This document shows positions 7,149-16,081 of a stretch of DNA of 54,567 nt, one piece after another; the stretch's first letter is position 1, and each line of letters starts with the position of its first letter. Below the pieces are notes generated by a model. That model saw nothing but the letters and a program-made list of their open reading frames with translations. It was not told the origin of the DNA and did not search any database. Made by a program: the position numbers and the translations under genes. Origin of the DNA: a virus; IMG/VR virus record IMGVR_UViG_3300045141_000365, positions 1-54,567 of that record; one strand, 5' to 3'.

Positions 7149-7900
7149 GAAGCATTCAACGTTACGGCTGGCGCCCTGATTTGGGTGATGTCCGGGATCT
7201 CATATTTCGGCCTACATTAGATGCCGCACAGCTTCCGCCCAAGGTGGATCTCCGTGCTTTATGTCCACCGGTCTATGACCAATGGCAATTAGGTTCCTGC
7301 ACTGGCAATGCTTCCGAAGCTCTCTTCCGCTTCCAGCACAAGAAACAGACTGGCACTGACTTTGAAGGTTCGCGCCTGTTCGCTTATTACGGGGGGCGGG
7401 AAGCTGAAGGCAGTACGGATACCGATTCCGGGGCTATGATCCGGGATGTGATCAAAGCCATACGCAAGGAAGGCATTTGTTCAGAGCAATGTTGGCCGTA
7501 CGATATTGCGCGGTTCGCTGATCGTGCTCCACAATCCTGTTACGACGAAGCCCTAAAGCACCAATCGCTCAAGTATCATCGCATCAATGGATTGCACAGC
7601 ATGAAGTCATGCTTGGCTCAAGGCTATCCATTTGTGTTTGGATTTTCAGTGTACGAAAGCTTTGAAAGCCCCGAGGTCGCTCGCACCGGGATGATGCCAA
7701 TGCCAGATCCAAGTGAAGCACTGCTTGGTGGTCATGCTGTGATGGCTGTGGGTTATGACGATACGCTCAAGATGATGATAGTCCGTAACTCATGGTCGGA
7801 TTCTTGGGGGGTCGGAGGATATTTTTGGATGCCACAGGATTATGTTTCAAATCCTGCACTGTCAGACGATGCATGGACAATTACGCTGGAAGAAATTTAA
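7145..7900 (+). CDS. Papain-like (C1A) cysteine peptidase in endolysin position
   Basis: Two hundred and fifty-one residues covering the papain fold. Visible catalytic set: oxyanion Gln46 and nucleophile Cys52 in 'YDQWQLGSCTGNA', His197 in 'GGHAVMAVGYDD', Asn215 in 'VRNSWSDSWGVGGYFWMP'. There is no signal peptide and no pro-domain longer than about 35 residues. It ends the cassette of membrane proteins, holin-like protein and lipoprotein, where an endolysin is expected; no lysozyme, amidase or transglycosylase was recognised elsewhere. It may cleave cell-wall peptide cross-links or surface proteins during lysis. Alternatively it processes virion proteins, though its distance from the head genes argues against that. 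Confidence 0.85.
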   Translation: MRSIQRYGWRPDLGDVRDLIFRPTLDAAQLPPKVDLRALCPPVYDQWQLGSCTGNASEALFRFQHKKQTGTDFEGSRLFAYYGGREAEGSTDTDSGAMIRDVIKAIRKEGICSEQCWPYDIARFADRAPQSCYDEALKHQSLKYHRINGLHSMKSCLAQGYPFVFGFSVYESFESPEVARTGMMPMPDPSEALLGGHAVMAVGYDDTLKMMIVRNSWSDSWGVGGYFWMPQDYVSNPALSDDAWTITLEEI

Positions 7901-7901
7901 C

Positions 7902-8432
7902 TTAAATATGCCTCCAAGTGTGTCTCGCCAAGATGGCCTTAATATTGGCTTCTGAAACTGAAAATGCGGTAGCAATTTCTTTTCTTGGCACTTTCCCCCT
8001 GAGTGATCGAATTGAGATCACCTCCTTTTCGGTCAACTTTGCCAATGCATGAGATTCTCCGCGTGGTCTGCATTCTGGCCGTCGCCTTGAACTATGCTCG
8101 CCCCCTCTTTGGATTTGCTCCGGATGCGTTGCGCTTCCGTGGCGTCCCTTTTTCACAGCATCTAAAATATTGTCGGAATTTGTTCCAGCGAACAAATGGT
8201 TGGGGTTAACACAGGAAGGATTGTCGCAATGGTGGCACACGTAAAGCCCAGATGGGATCACGCCATAATGCATTTCATAGCTGATACGATGGGCTGATAC
8301 AGACTTTCCTCTCCCCATTATAATCATTCCGTAACCAGACTTCGTTTTGGCTCCGATCCACAACCAGCAGGAATCGGTCTTTTTGACCTTATCCCAAAAC
8401 CTAGTATGTGCTGGAGTGACTTTTTTAGGCAT
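7902..8432 (-). CDS. HNH homing endonuclease (HEG 3, HNH_3 type)
   Basis: One hundred and seventy-six residues. An N-terminal 'CWLWIGAKTKSGYG ... AHRISYEMHYG' segment leads to 'VCHHCDNPSCVNPNHLFAGT', the zinc-binding HNH core. The C-terminal 'HALAKLTEKEVISIRSLRG' plus helix-turn-helix is a DNA-recognition module. It is antisense, one base past the peptidase stop. The sequence after the peptidase stop (TTTAACTT) resembles the sequence before the next gene (TTTAAGCTT), hinting at a duplicated junction. Confidence 0.9.
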   Translation of the reverse strand: MPKKVTPAHTRFWDKVKKTDSCWLWIGAKTKSGYGMIIMGRGKSVSAHRISYEMHYGVIPSGLYVCHHCDNPSCVNPNHLFAGTNSDNILDAVKKGRHGSATHPEQIQRGGEHSSRRRPECRPRGESHALAKLTEKEVISIRSLRGKVPRKEIATAFSVSEANIKAILARHTWRHI

Positions 8433-8456
8433 CTCATGGCTATCTTAATTAATTCT

Positions 8457-8485
8457 TTGACATATACCAAATAAAATTGTTTAAG
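8457..8485 (+). promoter_or_regulatory. Sigma70-like promoter
   Basis: TTGACA (8457-8462), a 17-base spacer and TTTAAG (8480-8485). The -35 is perfect and the -10 matches four of six. It lies in the short gap between the antisense HEG 3 and the small gene at 8493. Transcription would begin near 8492, almost at that ATG. Confidence 0.55.
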
Positions 8486-8492
8486 CTTGGCA

Positions 8493-8750
8493 ATGTGGGA
8501 ATACTGCAAGAACCTCGTCAGTGCGATACGTGAACACACGAAGGAACTAAAGAATATGTCACAAGCTCTCTCGAATCTGAATGCGGCCATCACAGACCTT
8601 AGCGCCACCGTGGACAAGGCCATTGCGGCTGGTATTGGTGGCTCCACGGGCGTACCCGAAGCTGAGGTGCAGGCTGCGGCTGACAACATTGCCACGCTCA
8701 ACAGCAAGCTCACAGCGGCTATCCCTGTGCCACCTCCCCCAACTCCCTAA
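8493..8750 (+). CDS. Small phage protein, helical with Pro-rich end
   Basis: Eighty-five residues from ATG 8493. An internal ATG at 8556 has a better ribosome-binding site (AAGGA ten bases before) and would give 64 residues. The 8493 start would be nearly leaderless from the promoter at 8457. The body 'LSNLNAAITDLSATVDKAI ... ADNIATLNSKL' is heptad-like, ending in 'PVPPPPTP'. Short Ala-rich coiled-coil proteins with such tails are common beside structural genes. No function assigned. Confidence 0.65.
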   Translation: MWEYCKNLVSAIREHTKELKNMSQALSNLNAAITDLSATVDKAIAAGIGGSTGVPEAEVQAAADNIATLNSKLTAAIPVPPPPTP

Positions 8751-9113
8751 GTGCAAGTCGTCGCTCAGATATACACGGTCAGCACCGTCTCCATTCCAGA
8801 GACGGTGATCTACACTGTCCCGGAGGATGGCCTTTACGAGCTGTCAGCGGTCCTGGAGTCCAGGACCCCTTACCCATCGATGGTGAGCGGGGACAGCGTG
8901 GTCTCGCTGCTGTTCCGGGCGGAGGGCTACATCGGCCGCAAGAAGTTCTCCCTGGTGCCGTCTCTGCATGTCGATCAGCCGCATGATGCTGCCGGGTTTA
9001 TAGTTCTGGCACTCAAGGGAGGGACCACCGTCACCTTCTCGGCCACGTTGTTCGCCTCCGGCGCCGAAGCCACCTTTGCTGTCATCGCCGCCCTGAAGCA
9101 GTTGACTCCTTAA
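8751..9113 (+). CDS. Conserved-looking beta-rich phage protein
   Basis: One hundred and twenty residues from a GTG directly after the previous stop. It is predicted beta-rich ('TVSIPETVIYTVPEDGLYELSAVLES', 'GGTTVTFSATLFASGAEATFAVIAAL'), resembling small jelly-roll-type virion decoration or fibre-associated proteins. It overlaps the convergent terminase gene by four bases. No motif fixes the function. Confidence 0.7.
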   Translation: MQVVAQIYTVSTVSIPETVIYTVPEDGLYELSAVLESRTPYPSMVSGDSVVSLLFRAEGYIGRKKFSLVPSLHVDQPHDAAGFIVLALKGGTTVTFSATLFASGAEATFAVIAALKQLTP

Positions 9114-10918
9114 GTCAGCACCCAATTCTCCCGGATCTTTGCGGCCCGGCGTTTCAGGTCGTCTTTCCAGCGGTCATCACGTTTGGGTGATTGCGTGGAA
9201 AGTTTGGAGATCGAGAACCCCAGGCGTCTGGCGCCTTCACAGGCAGTGGCCAGCCAATCCATCAAGTCAGGGCTGCGGTTGGTGCGCTTCCTGGTTTCCT
9301 CCTTTGGCTCGATTTCAATTTTGTCCCCACGAACCATGTACCACTCCCGGGAGCAGGCGTCATCAATCACTTCCATGGGCATGTTTCGCATTTGCCATGA
9401 CTCAATGATGTAGCGCACAGAGAACCAGATTTCCGTGACGAACTTGCTGAAATGTTCATCAGCTCTTTTGGGACGCATCTGGCCCGAGTCCTTGTCCCGA
9501 ATCATGAGATCAGCCACAGGCCGACCCGTAGGTGATCCCCCAAACTCCACAGGGTTGACCATTGGGCTCCACAGCCTGGCGAATGCAGTGCCCAAAGATC
9601 CCCGGCCGGTGGAGTCGTAAAACACATTTTCCGGAGGAATGCCCTGGCGTTCACAGTCCTCCTTGACGAACTGGGCGATTTGATCCTCCGGAACTTTGTC
9701 GCTGCGTGGGGAGATCGGGATGATCACTGGCTGGTTGACGTTCAGGATTGTTTCCTTTCCATCCACGCCCCGGCCAAATTCCACTACTCCACCCACGCAC
9801 CGATCCCCACCAATGCTACCGTAGGCGGCATCCACGGCGTAAACTTTGGTCTGCCTGGTATCGAACCAGACAGCTTTTTCCATGGCGTCAAATTGCTTGC
9901 ATAGTGTGAGGGTGATGACCCTCCTGGCGTAGAGCCCTGTTTTCCTGATCCCAAGAACCTGGGAGTAGTATTGCAGCGAATTCCTGCCGTAAAAGTTCTC
10001 CACCTTTTGGATCTCCTTTTGGTGGATCATGTACGGGTACTTTGGCTTTACGTCCTGGGGGAAATCGAAGTTCGGGCTGTCTGTGCCCACCAGATTAATG
10101 GAAGTGCCCCCGAATTTGTTTTCCCACGTGGTGGTCTTCTCTGGCTCGTTGATTGAATTCCACCCGTCCTTGGGCTCAGAGATCTTGTCCAGGGGATCAC
10201 CTTCCCCTAATGGGTTTCCCACAAAGACACCCTTGAAGTCTCCACTGTTCAGATTCGCCAAGCTGTCCAAAAAGGCCGGGCGCATGAATTGGCACTCATC
10301 ACTGAGCAGCCTCCGGCGTTTTTGCTTCAGTCCCACGTACTTCCCCAGCCCCACAAATTGGCCATTGGAGCTGATGCAGGGAATGCAAACAATGCCCTTG
10401 CGCATGTCCCGGACATCCTCCTCTTGCAAGTTGTCAGTGCAAATGGCGTGCTTGGAATCGATCAGGTGACCTCCCAGGAAATCCCATCTAGCCTTGGCTC
10501 GCTGGTAAAGTCCCTTGAGATCACCCCAGATCCTGTACTCCAGCCCGCGCATGTCCGTGGAGGAAATCAGGATCAATGTGGTGTGCGGAAAGCACCAGTA
10601 ATCCATCAGGCCAAACTTGGCCATGCAGTGAGTCTTCCCGCTATCCTTCGGGCCAAGGATCGGAGTGATCGGGCTTTCGAGGATTGTCTTCAGGCATAAT
10701 TGCCACCAGCGATGGTCGTCCTCTTCCGGCCAAAGCAGCTTGGCCAGCTCGGAATAATGGAAGTAAAGCCCCTCCCCAGCCATCTGCCCGTTGGCCTTTT
10801 TCCACTGGCCCCCTTTGCGAATAATGTCCATGTGAACATGGATGGGTGCTACCAGAGGAGAGAGCCAGACACCGTACCGATTCACCTTCTGATTGGGGTC
10901 TTGCTGTTCTTCCGGCAT
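9110..10918 (-). CDS. terL: Terminase large subunit
   Basis: Packaging motor ATPase and nuclease, 602 residues. Walker A is 'GPKDSGKTH' (89-97); the Walker B-like 'RRLLSDECQF' has Asp207/Glu208. The RNase H-type nuclease domain begins near residue 358 with 'VYAVDAAYGSIGGDRC' (first acidic residue Asp363), followed by 'VFYDSTGRGSLGTAF'. It is the only minus-strand virion gene in a long plus-strand late region and is divergent from the nozzle-like gene, with 21 bases between their starts. No small terminase subunit was recognised. The start has no obvious ribosome-binding site. Confidence 0.93.
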   Translation of the reverse strand: MPEEQQDPNQKVNRYGVWLSPLVAPIHVHMDIIRKGGQWKKANGQMAGEGLYFHYSELAKLLWPEEDDHRWWQLCLKTILESPITPILGPKDSGKTHCMAKFGLMDYWCFPHTTLILISSTDMRGLEYRIWGDLKGLYQRAKARWDFLGGHLIDSKHAICTDNLQEEDVRDMRKGIVCIPCISSNGQFVGLGKYVGLKQKRRRLLSDECQFMRPAFLDSLANLNSGDFKGVFVGNPLGEGDPLDKISEPKDGWNSINEPEKTTTWENKFGGTSINLVGTDSPNFDFPQDVKPKYPYMIHQKEIQKVENFYGRNSLQYYSQVLGIRKTGLYARRVITLTLCKQFDAMEKAVWFDTRQTKVYAVDAAYGSIGGDRCVGGVVEFGRGVDGKETILNVNQPVIIPISPRSDKVPEDQIAQFVKEDCERQGIPPENVFYDSTGRGSLGTAFARLWSPMVNPVEFGGSPTGRPVADLMIRDKDSGQMRPKRADEHFSKFVTEIWFSVRYIIESWQMRNMPMEVIDDACSREWYMVRGDKIEIEPKEETRKRTNRSPDLMDWLATACEGARRLGFSISKLSTQSPKRDDRWKDDLKRRAAKIRENWVLT

Positions 10919-10939
10919 GGATGCATTGTGCGGGACAGC

Positions 10940-12724
10940 ATGGCCAATAGCAATTCAGGCCCCATATGGGAAGTGGACGGTCAGACTGAATGGTCTGCCG
11001 GGGTCAACAGCGGCCAAACGCCCACCATTGCCTCAGACAACTTCCCCCATGGTCTTAAGCGCAATGCTTTGGCCTTTTTAGGCAACGGCACAGTGCGGGG
11101 AGGGCAGATCTCCCCACGGAATGGCTTTCAGCCTCTGGTTCAAGGTGTCAATTGGTCCGGCCTGTTTCAAGGCGCGTACATGTATGAGCCGGATGGTGGT
11201 GACCCCTATATCATGATGGGAGTCGGGGGCCGCACGTATCAGGTCAGAGTGGACCTGGACAATTCAGTCAAGGATGTCACCACGGCGGCCACGTTGCGAA
11301 GCTTGAGCCAGCCACAATGGTGGATGAAGCAGGGCGAACAGTTCCTGGTGATTCAGGATAATTTCGCTGAGCCCAATGTCTGGGATGGCAGCAAGCTTCA
11401 GAAAATCTCAGCGATGATCAACACGCTCGGGGTTCCAACGCTGCCCCGTGGAACCGCCATGGATTATTTCATGGGCCGTTTCTGGGTTTGCACTGGCACC
11501 CGGGAATACATAGGTGGGGACATCGTGCGTGGTCCCAGCGGGACAGCAGCCTACGGGTTCCGGGACTCGATTCTTTTCCAAAGCGAGAACACCTACCTGG
11601 CCGGTGGTGGCGCCTTTGTGGTGCCTACCAATGCCGGGATCATTCGCGCCATAGCGCATACCGCTGAACTGGACACTGCCTTGGGACAAGGAAGGCTTTA
11701 CGTTTTTACCCGCAATTCCATTTACGCCCTCAACGTTCCTGTGGATCGAACCACATGGGCTGCTGCCACGATCAACAAGCTCCCCCTGCAAACTGTTGCC
11801 CAGATAAAGTTCGGCGCGGTTGGGGACAGGAGCGTAGTTGCTGTCAATGGTGACTTATTCTACCAAACACTGGAACCAGGAATACGGTCCCTGACATTGG
11901 CTGTGCGTTACTTCACGCAATGGGGCAACGTGGGCATCAGCCGCAATGAGAACCGTGTGCTTCAGCTTAATGACCGGTCCCTATTGCGCCTTTCGTCTGG
12001 CATTGAATTCAACAATCGCCTGTTGCAAACCTGCCTGCCATTCCAGACTGCCGTAGGGGTGGCGCATCGGGGGATTATTCCACTCGACTTCGATATTATC
12101 AGCAGCCTGGACGAGAAGCTTCCGCCAGCCTGGGAAGGCATGATGGAGGGACTCCAGTTCCTGCAATTGGTGGAAGGGGATTTTGGCGGCCGGCAACGGG
12201 CATTTGCCATTGTGCTCGGGGAAGTCTCCGGACAGATCGAGGTGTGGGAAATAACCAGCACTGAGATCGGGGACAATGGGGACAATCGGATCACCTATTG
12301 GTTTGAGACCCCCGCTTACACTTGGGGTGATATGTTCCAATTGAAGAAGCTAGTCAGCGCCGAACTTTGGGCCGATCAGATCTTTGGCACTGTGGACTTC
12401 ACGGTGGAGTACCGCGTGGATCAGTCCCCTTGCTGGATCCTGTGGCACAAGTGGCAGGTCTGTGCGGCCCGGGATTGTCGCGAAGATCCTGACGTGCCCT
12501 GTGGTTACCCCATCCAGCCTTTCTGCCCTCAGAATCGTTCTTCAATGGCACTGCCAGTGCCCCCATCTCAATGTGATCCGAACAATATCCGGCCATCAGA
12601 CATCGGGTATCAGTTTCAATGCCGAATCACGATCAAAGGCACAGCGACGGTGAGAGGTTTTCTCATCTACGCTGAAAAACGTGTGAGGGAGCCATATGAA
12701 GGTATAGTCTGCGCGAAAGTATGA
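10940..12724 (+). CDS. Putative tail nozzle/stopper protein (T7 gp12-like)
   Basis: From ATG 10940 the product has 594 residues; an open extension further upstream runs antisense through terminase and is discounted. Segments such as 'QPQWWMKQGEQFLVIQDN ... NVWDGSKL' and 'LGQGRLYVFTRNSIYALNVP' with 'DRTTW' resemble the beta-propeller strands of podovirus nozzle proteins. The C-terminus is cysteine-rich. It is followed by spike and adaptor-like genes, as expected for a short-tail module. The assignment is by fold-style recognition only. Confidence 0.6.
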   Translation: MANSNSGPIWEVDGQTEWSAGVNSGQTPTIASDNFPHGLKRNALAFLGNGTVRGGQISPRNGFQPLVQGVNWSGLFQGAYMYEPDGGDPYIMMGVGGRTYQVRVDLDNSVKDVTTAATLRSLSQPQWWMKQGEQFLVIQDNFAEPNVWDGSKLQKISAMINTLGVPTLPRGTAMDYFMGRFWVCTGTREYIGGDIVRGPSGTAAYGFRDSILFQSENTYLAGGGAFVVPTNAGIIRAIAHTAELDTALGQGRLYVFTRNSIYALNVPVDRTTWAAATINKLPLQTVAQIKFGAVGDRSVVAVNGDLFYQTLEPGIRSLTLAVRYFTQWGNVGISRNENRVLQLNDRSLLRLSSGIEFNNRLLQTCLPFQTAVGVAHRGIIPLDFDIISSLDEKLPPAWEGMMEGLQFLQLVEGDFGGRQRAFAIVLGEVSGQIEVWEITSTEIGDNGDNRITYWFETPAYTWGDMFQLKKLVSAELWADQIFGTVDFTVEYRVDQSPCWILWHKWQVCAARDCREDPDVPCGYPIQPFCPQNRSSMALPVPPSQCDPNNIRPSDIGYQFQCRITIKGTATVRGFLIYAEKRVREPYEGIVCAKV

Positions 12725-14331
12725 ACAACCCATGTGATCGAGCATTGCTGTGTGATTGTTCCCCGACACCCTTCCGGAACTTCAGTTCGGAAGCCCCGGA
12801 CCCTGCTGAATTCTTTGCCATTTCGTTTTTCGCCGGCAGCCCCCCGCTGAACTCACCCCCATCCTTCTTCGGCTTTGGCGGCTCGCAGCTTGGCACCTGT
12901 GAGTCAGTGGTGTCCCAAGTGGACGCACAGGATTGCGCCACGCGGGGAGCGGAAAGCAAGGTCTGGGATACGTGGGTCGATGGAAGCCCCCCTGTTCCGG
13001 TTCGTCAATTTGGCAACACTGAGCAGGTCTGTGAGATCCCGTGCCCCAACGGTGAGGATCCATTCATTTACACGCTGGCGGCCGGCACGGTGATTGCACT
13101 ATCCCAGGCCGAAGCTGACGAACTGGCGGCAAGCATCTGCCTGTTCCGGGCTAGACTGGCCCAGGTCTGCGTACCGGTGAACCCAATAACGCCACCCAGC
13201 ATTACGCTGGTGCCGGATTTGGTCTTCCTGACCAATCTGGCCACCAACACTCCGAATTTAGTGGGCCAGGTTTTGTCCGGCGCGGCGGGGCTGTTTAATG
13301 GCTCGGCCACGATCCTGCCAGCAGGGGCAGGATTCGGGGTGGCCAATGCTGCCAACGATCTTGGACGGGTGGCTGGAAACTTCTTTGTCGCATTCAATCA
13401 GGATGGCTTTTGGTACGATGGAGTGAACCGGGATCTTGGTCCCGGCACGAGCGGGACCGTGGATATGTTGGGCATGTCTACTGACGGGTTTTCGATCTAC
13501 AGGGACCAGGATGTTGGCATCACCAGCAAGCTCTACAACCCAACGCTTGCCACATTGACCAGTCTTGGGTTTTTGCCCGGTGGCTCCTTTACTATTCCGG
13601 GGGCCTTTGGGCTCGGTAATGCTCCCACTACGATTATCACCACTCCAAGGAGAGTCATCAACACACTCCACCAGATGGCCGTTAGTGCTGACGATGGGGT
13701 CAATTTCTGGGCCTGCCGATATACTGGCGGGGTTTTGGTGCAGATTTCCCCACTCTTTGCGGACCTCCCGCCTTTTGGAAACAATGGCAATGGCTCCGTA
13801 GCAATTGACCAAGCTGGTGCCGTGCTTGGGGTTTGGAGGCAAGCGGCCCCCGTTCGGAACAGGGCATTTATCAATATGGCTGGTGGTCGGGCCGCTTCGT
13901 TTGATCTTGGCGGGGTTGGGGCAGGGCAAGTCACGCCAGTGGCTTTAAGTGATCACAACCAAATTGCCTGTGGCACCTGTGATGATGGGGGTGGTTTTGG
14001 AAACGACGCAGCATGGCGTTGGAATATCATGGAAGGCTTTAAGTTGATTCCACGGCTGACTGCCGGTGTTTCCATGATCACTGGAGATTGCAACAGCTTT
14101 GGAGACGTGGTGGGATACGATAACAACCTTGTCGCATGGATTTGCAGGAATGGCGTGACGTACAAAATTATCGACATCCTCAACGCCTGGGCTACTGATC
14201 CAGCCTGGACTTCGATCAGGACAGCCGAGCTGTGCAATGACCAGCGTCAGGTGGCCGGGTTTGGTATTCACTCCGGGGTGCAAAAGTGCTATCTCTTAAC
14301 TCTGCCGGCTGGTTCTGAACTTGGGCCATAA
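12721..14331 (+). CDS. Putative tail spike/receptor-binding protein
   Basis: Five hundred and thirty-six residues, overlapping the nozzle-like gene by ATGA. The first 150 residues are Cys/Pro-rich and may be the virion attachment part. The rest holds repeated 'NDLGRVAGNFF', 'NQIACGTCDDGG..AAWRW' and 'NDQRQVAGFGIHSG' units. These are extracellular beta-propeller repeats (HAF-like: 'IN..GqVvG....AF.W'). Such propellers suit a receptor-binding role. No enzymatic motif for glycan cleavage was seen. Confidence 0.6.
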   Translation: MNNPCDRALLCDCSPTPFRNFSSEAPDPAEFFAISFFAGSPPLNSPPSFFGFGGSQLGTCESVVSQVDAQDCATRGAESKVWDTWVDGSPPVPVRQFGNTEQVCEIPCPNGEDPFIYTLAAGTVIALSQAEADELAASICLFRARLAQVCVPVNPITPPSITLVPDLVFLTNLATNTPNLVGQVLSGAAGLFNGSATILPAGAGFGVANAANDLGRVAGNFFVAFNQDGFWYDGVNRDLGPGTSGTVDMLGMSTDGFSIYRDQDVGITSKLYNPTLATLTSLGFLPGGSFTIPGAFGLGNAPTTIITTPRRVINTLHQMAVSADDGVNFWACRYTGGVLVQISPLFADLPPFGNNGNGSVAIDQAGAVLGVWRQAAPVRNRAFINMAGGRAASFDLGGVGAGQVTPVALSDHNQIACGTCDDGGGFGNDAAWRWNIMEGFKLIPRLTAGVSMITGDCNSFGDVVGYDNNLVAWICRNGVTYKIIDILNAWATDPAWTSIRTAELCNDQRQVAGFGIHSGVQKCYLLTLPAGSELGP

Positions 14332-14336
14332 ATGCT

Positions 14337-15368
14337 ATGAAACTTTCTGTTCACGATGTTCAAATGTCCTCGCTGCCCAAGGCAGTGGGGCTCTGCGCTT
14401 CTGACCTGCCATCCATCCTGTCCGGGCTCAACGAAGTGATCCAGCGGTTGCTGGTGGCCCAGGAGATGGGTGACACCGGTTGGTACGGCACCAATCGTGA
14501 GGTGGTGTTTTCGGTCAATCCGCTCAACCCGTATGTGACCACTCCCCGGGAAGTGGCTCGCCTTAGCGACATCGATATTTGTGGCCAACCGATCAAGGTT
14601 CAGAATCAGTACTTTGAATACCTGCTGTTCGGGGATGGCCATCGTCCGCGTTGCCGCTCCTCCATCTGTCAGGCCACAGCCGCCTACGATCGGGGCACGG
14701 TCGTTACATGGGTCGATATTCCGCTGGGGAATACTGTGCGAGTCTACCCCACCAATGCGGCTGACAAAAACAAGCGGGTTTTCATCCAGGGGTCAGACAG
14801 TAACGGCAATCCGATCTACACGATCGACGATGGCGTTCAGGTCAATGGCTTCTTCATCTCGCTCGACACTCCGTTTGCTGATTCGCTTTACACGATGGCA
14901 GCAGGCGGGATCACCGGCATTGAGAAGGACACCACACTGGGGCCGGTCCTGATTTATGGCGTGGACCCTGTAACGTCAGTTCAAACCTTGCTGGTCACAC
15001 TGGCTCCCAATGAAAACGCTCCGGCTTTCCGTCGTTACTTTCTGGACAGGCTGCCCCGGCAATGCACTGACTGCCCTCCGCCATTGGCTCCCATCCAAAT
15101 GACGGCCATGGCTCAGTTGGAATTCGTGCCCCTGACCTGTGACACTGACATCCTGCTGATTGGCAATCTCCCAGCCATCAAGTCGGAATGGATGTCTCTT
15201 CGCTTTGAGGGGATGGATGAACCATCAGCCCAACAGCAAGCCGTCAAGCATCACAAGGATGCCATTCGCTATCTCCAGGGAGAGATCGTAAAATATACGG
15301 GAAAACAGCTTCCTGCCCTCGGATTTAAACCGTTTGGCAAGCATCCTGTATCATTGAATATGCGATGA
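14337..15368 (+). CDS. Structural protein, possibly head-tail adaptor
   Basis: Three hundred and forty-three residues. A helical start ('LPSILSGLNEVIQRLLVAQEMG') leads into a long beta-rich body. Position between spike and internal virion genes and size make an adaptor or neck role reasonable; no motif proves it. The C-terminus 'FGKHPVSLNMR' (codons 15333-15368) reappears as 'FSKHAVALNMR' at the end of the following HNH gene. The stop overlaps the HNH start (ATGA). Confidence 0.75.
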   Translation: MKLSVHDVQMSSLPKAVGLCASDLPSILSGLNEVIQRLLVAQEMGDTGWYGTNREVVFSVNPLNPYVTTPREVARLSDIDICGQPIKVQNQYFEYLLFGDGHRPRCRSSICQATAAYDRGTVVTWVDIPLGNTVRVYPTNAADKNKRVFIQGSDSNGNPIYTIDDGVQVNGFFISLDTPFADSLYTMAAGGITGIEKDTTLGPVLIYGVDPVTSVQTLLVTLAPNENAPAFRRYFLDRLPRQCTDCPPPLAPIQMTAMAQLEFVPLTCDTDILLIGNLPAIKSEWMSLRFEGMDEPSAQQQAVKHHKDAIRYLQGEIVKYTGKQLPALGFKPFGKHPVSLNMR

Positions 15369-16078
15369 CTATGACAGCCAAACAGATTTACATGAAGGCT
15401 TATTACGCCAAGCACGGTGTCAGGCTTCGCGAGATGGAGCGACAACGAAGGCTTGTGGATGTCGAACTCTCGCGATTGAAGGATCGTCAAAACTATCAAC
15501 GGAACAGGCTTCAAAAATTGAATTCAAAGAAGCTTTACCACATTAATAATCGACAGAAACGAAACGCTTATAGTCGCTCTTATTGGGCTTCAAATCGAAA
15601 CAAGTTAACCGCGAATTGCCGGAAGCGGTATTTGGCAAACCGAAAACAGGCTATTAAAAACTCCACGGATTACATTCGCGCAAACCCTGAAAAGCACAAA
15701 CTTTACAGGAATAGATGGCGAAAGCGAAACCCAGAGAAATGGCAGGCTGGCGAAGCCCGCAGGAGAGCGCTTGAGAAAGGTGTTGCTACCGATAAAAAAT
15801 CTGTCCAGTGGTTTTTTACCGCTATACGCAACCAGCATTCAGTCACCTGCTCGTATTGCCAAGCAAGCATTGATGCTCTGAAGGCCCACGTGGATCACAT
15901 CGTTCCAATTTCATGCGGTGGAGACGATCTGCCTGATAATTTTGCGGTTTCGTGTCCTAGTTGCAATCTCAGCAAGCACGACCATTTGTTGCACGAATGG
16001 AAGCGATGTCCGGAACGTATACGGCGGCTCTGGTTGGAATATTTCAGCAAACACGCAGTCGCTCTAAATATGAGGTAA
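15365..16078 (+). CDS. HNH homing endonuclease (HEG 4) with copied C-terminal tail
   Basis: Two hundred and thirty-seven residues. The N-terminal 125 or so form a very basic repeat array of 'Y..xNR' units, probably DNA-binding. The C-terminal HNH domain has 'CSYCQA', 'HVDHIVPISCGGDDLPDN' and 'CPSCNLSKHD'. The last 12 codons (16043-16078) encode 'FSKHAVALNMR' plus stop, matching the upstream gene's 'FGKHPVSLNMR' with many synonymous differences. It starts in the upstream stop and ends three bases before the next gene. AT-richer than its neighbours. Confidence 0.92.
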   Translation: MTMTAKQIYMKAYYAKHGVRLREMERQRRLVDVELSRLKDRQNYQRNRLQKLNSKKLYHINNRQKRNAYSRSYWASNRNKLTANCRKRYLANRKQAIKNSTDYIRANPEKHKLYRNRWRKRNPEKWQAGEARRRALEKGVATDKKSVQWFFTAIRNQHSVTCSYCQASIDALKAHVDHIVPISCGGDDLPDNFAVSCPSCNLSKHDHLLHEWKRCPERIRRLWLEYFSKHAVALNMR

Positions 16079-16081
16079 TCT

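Noticed and set aside
10700-10939. N-terminal extension of the nozzle-like gene
   Set aside because: It runs antisense through the terminase N-terminus; ATG 10940 gives a normal start between divergent genes.
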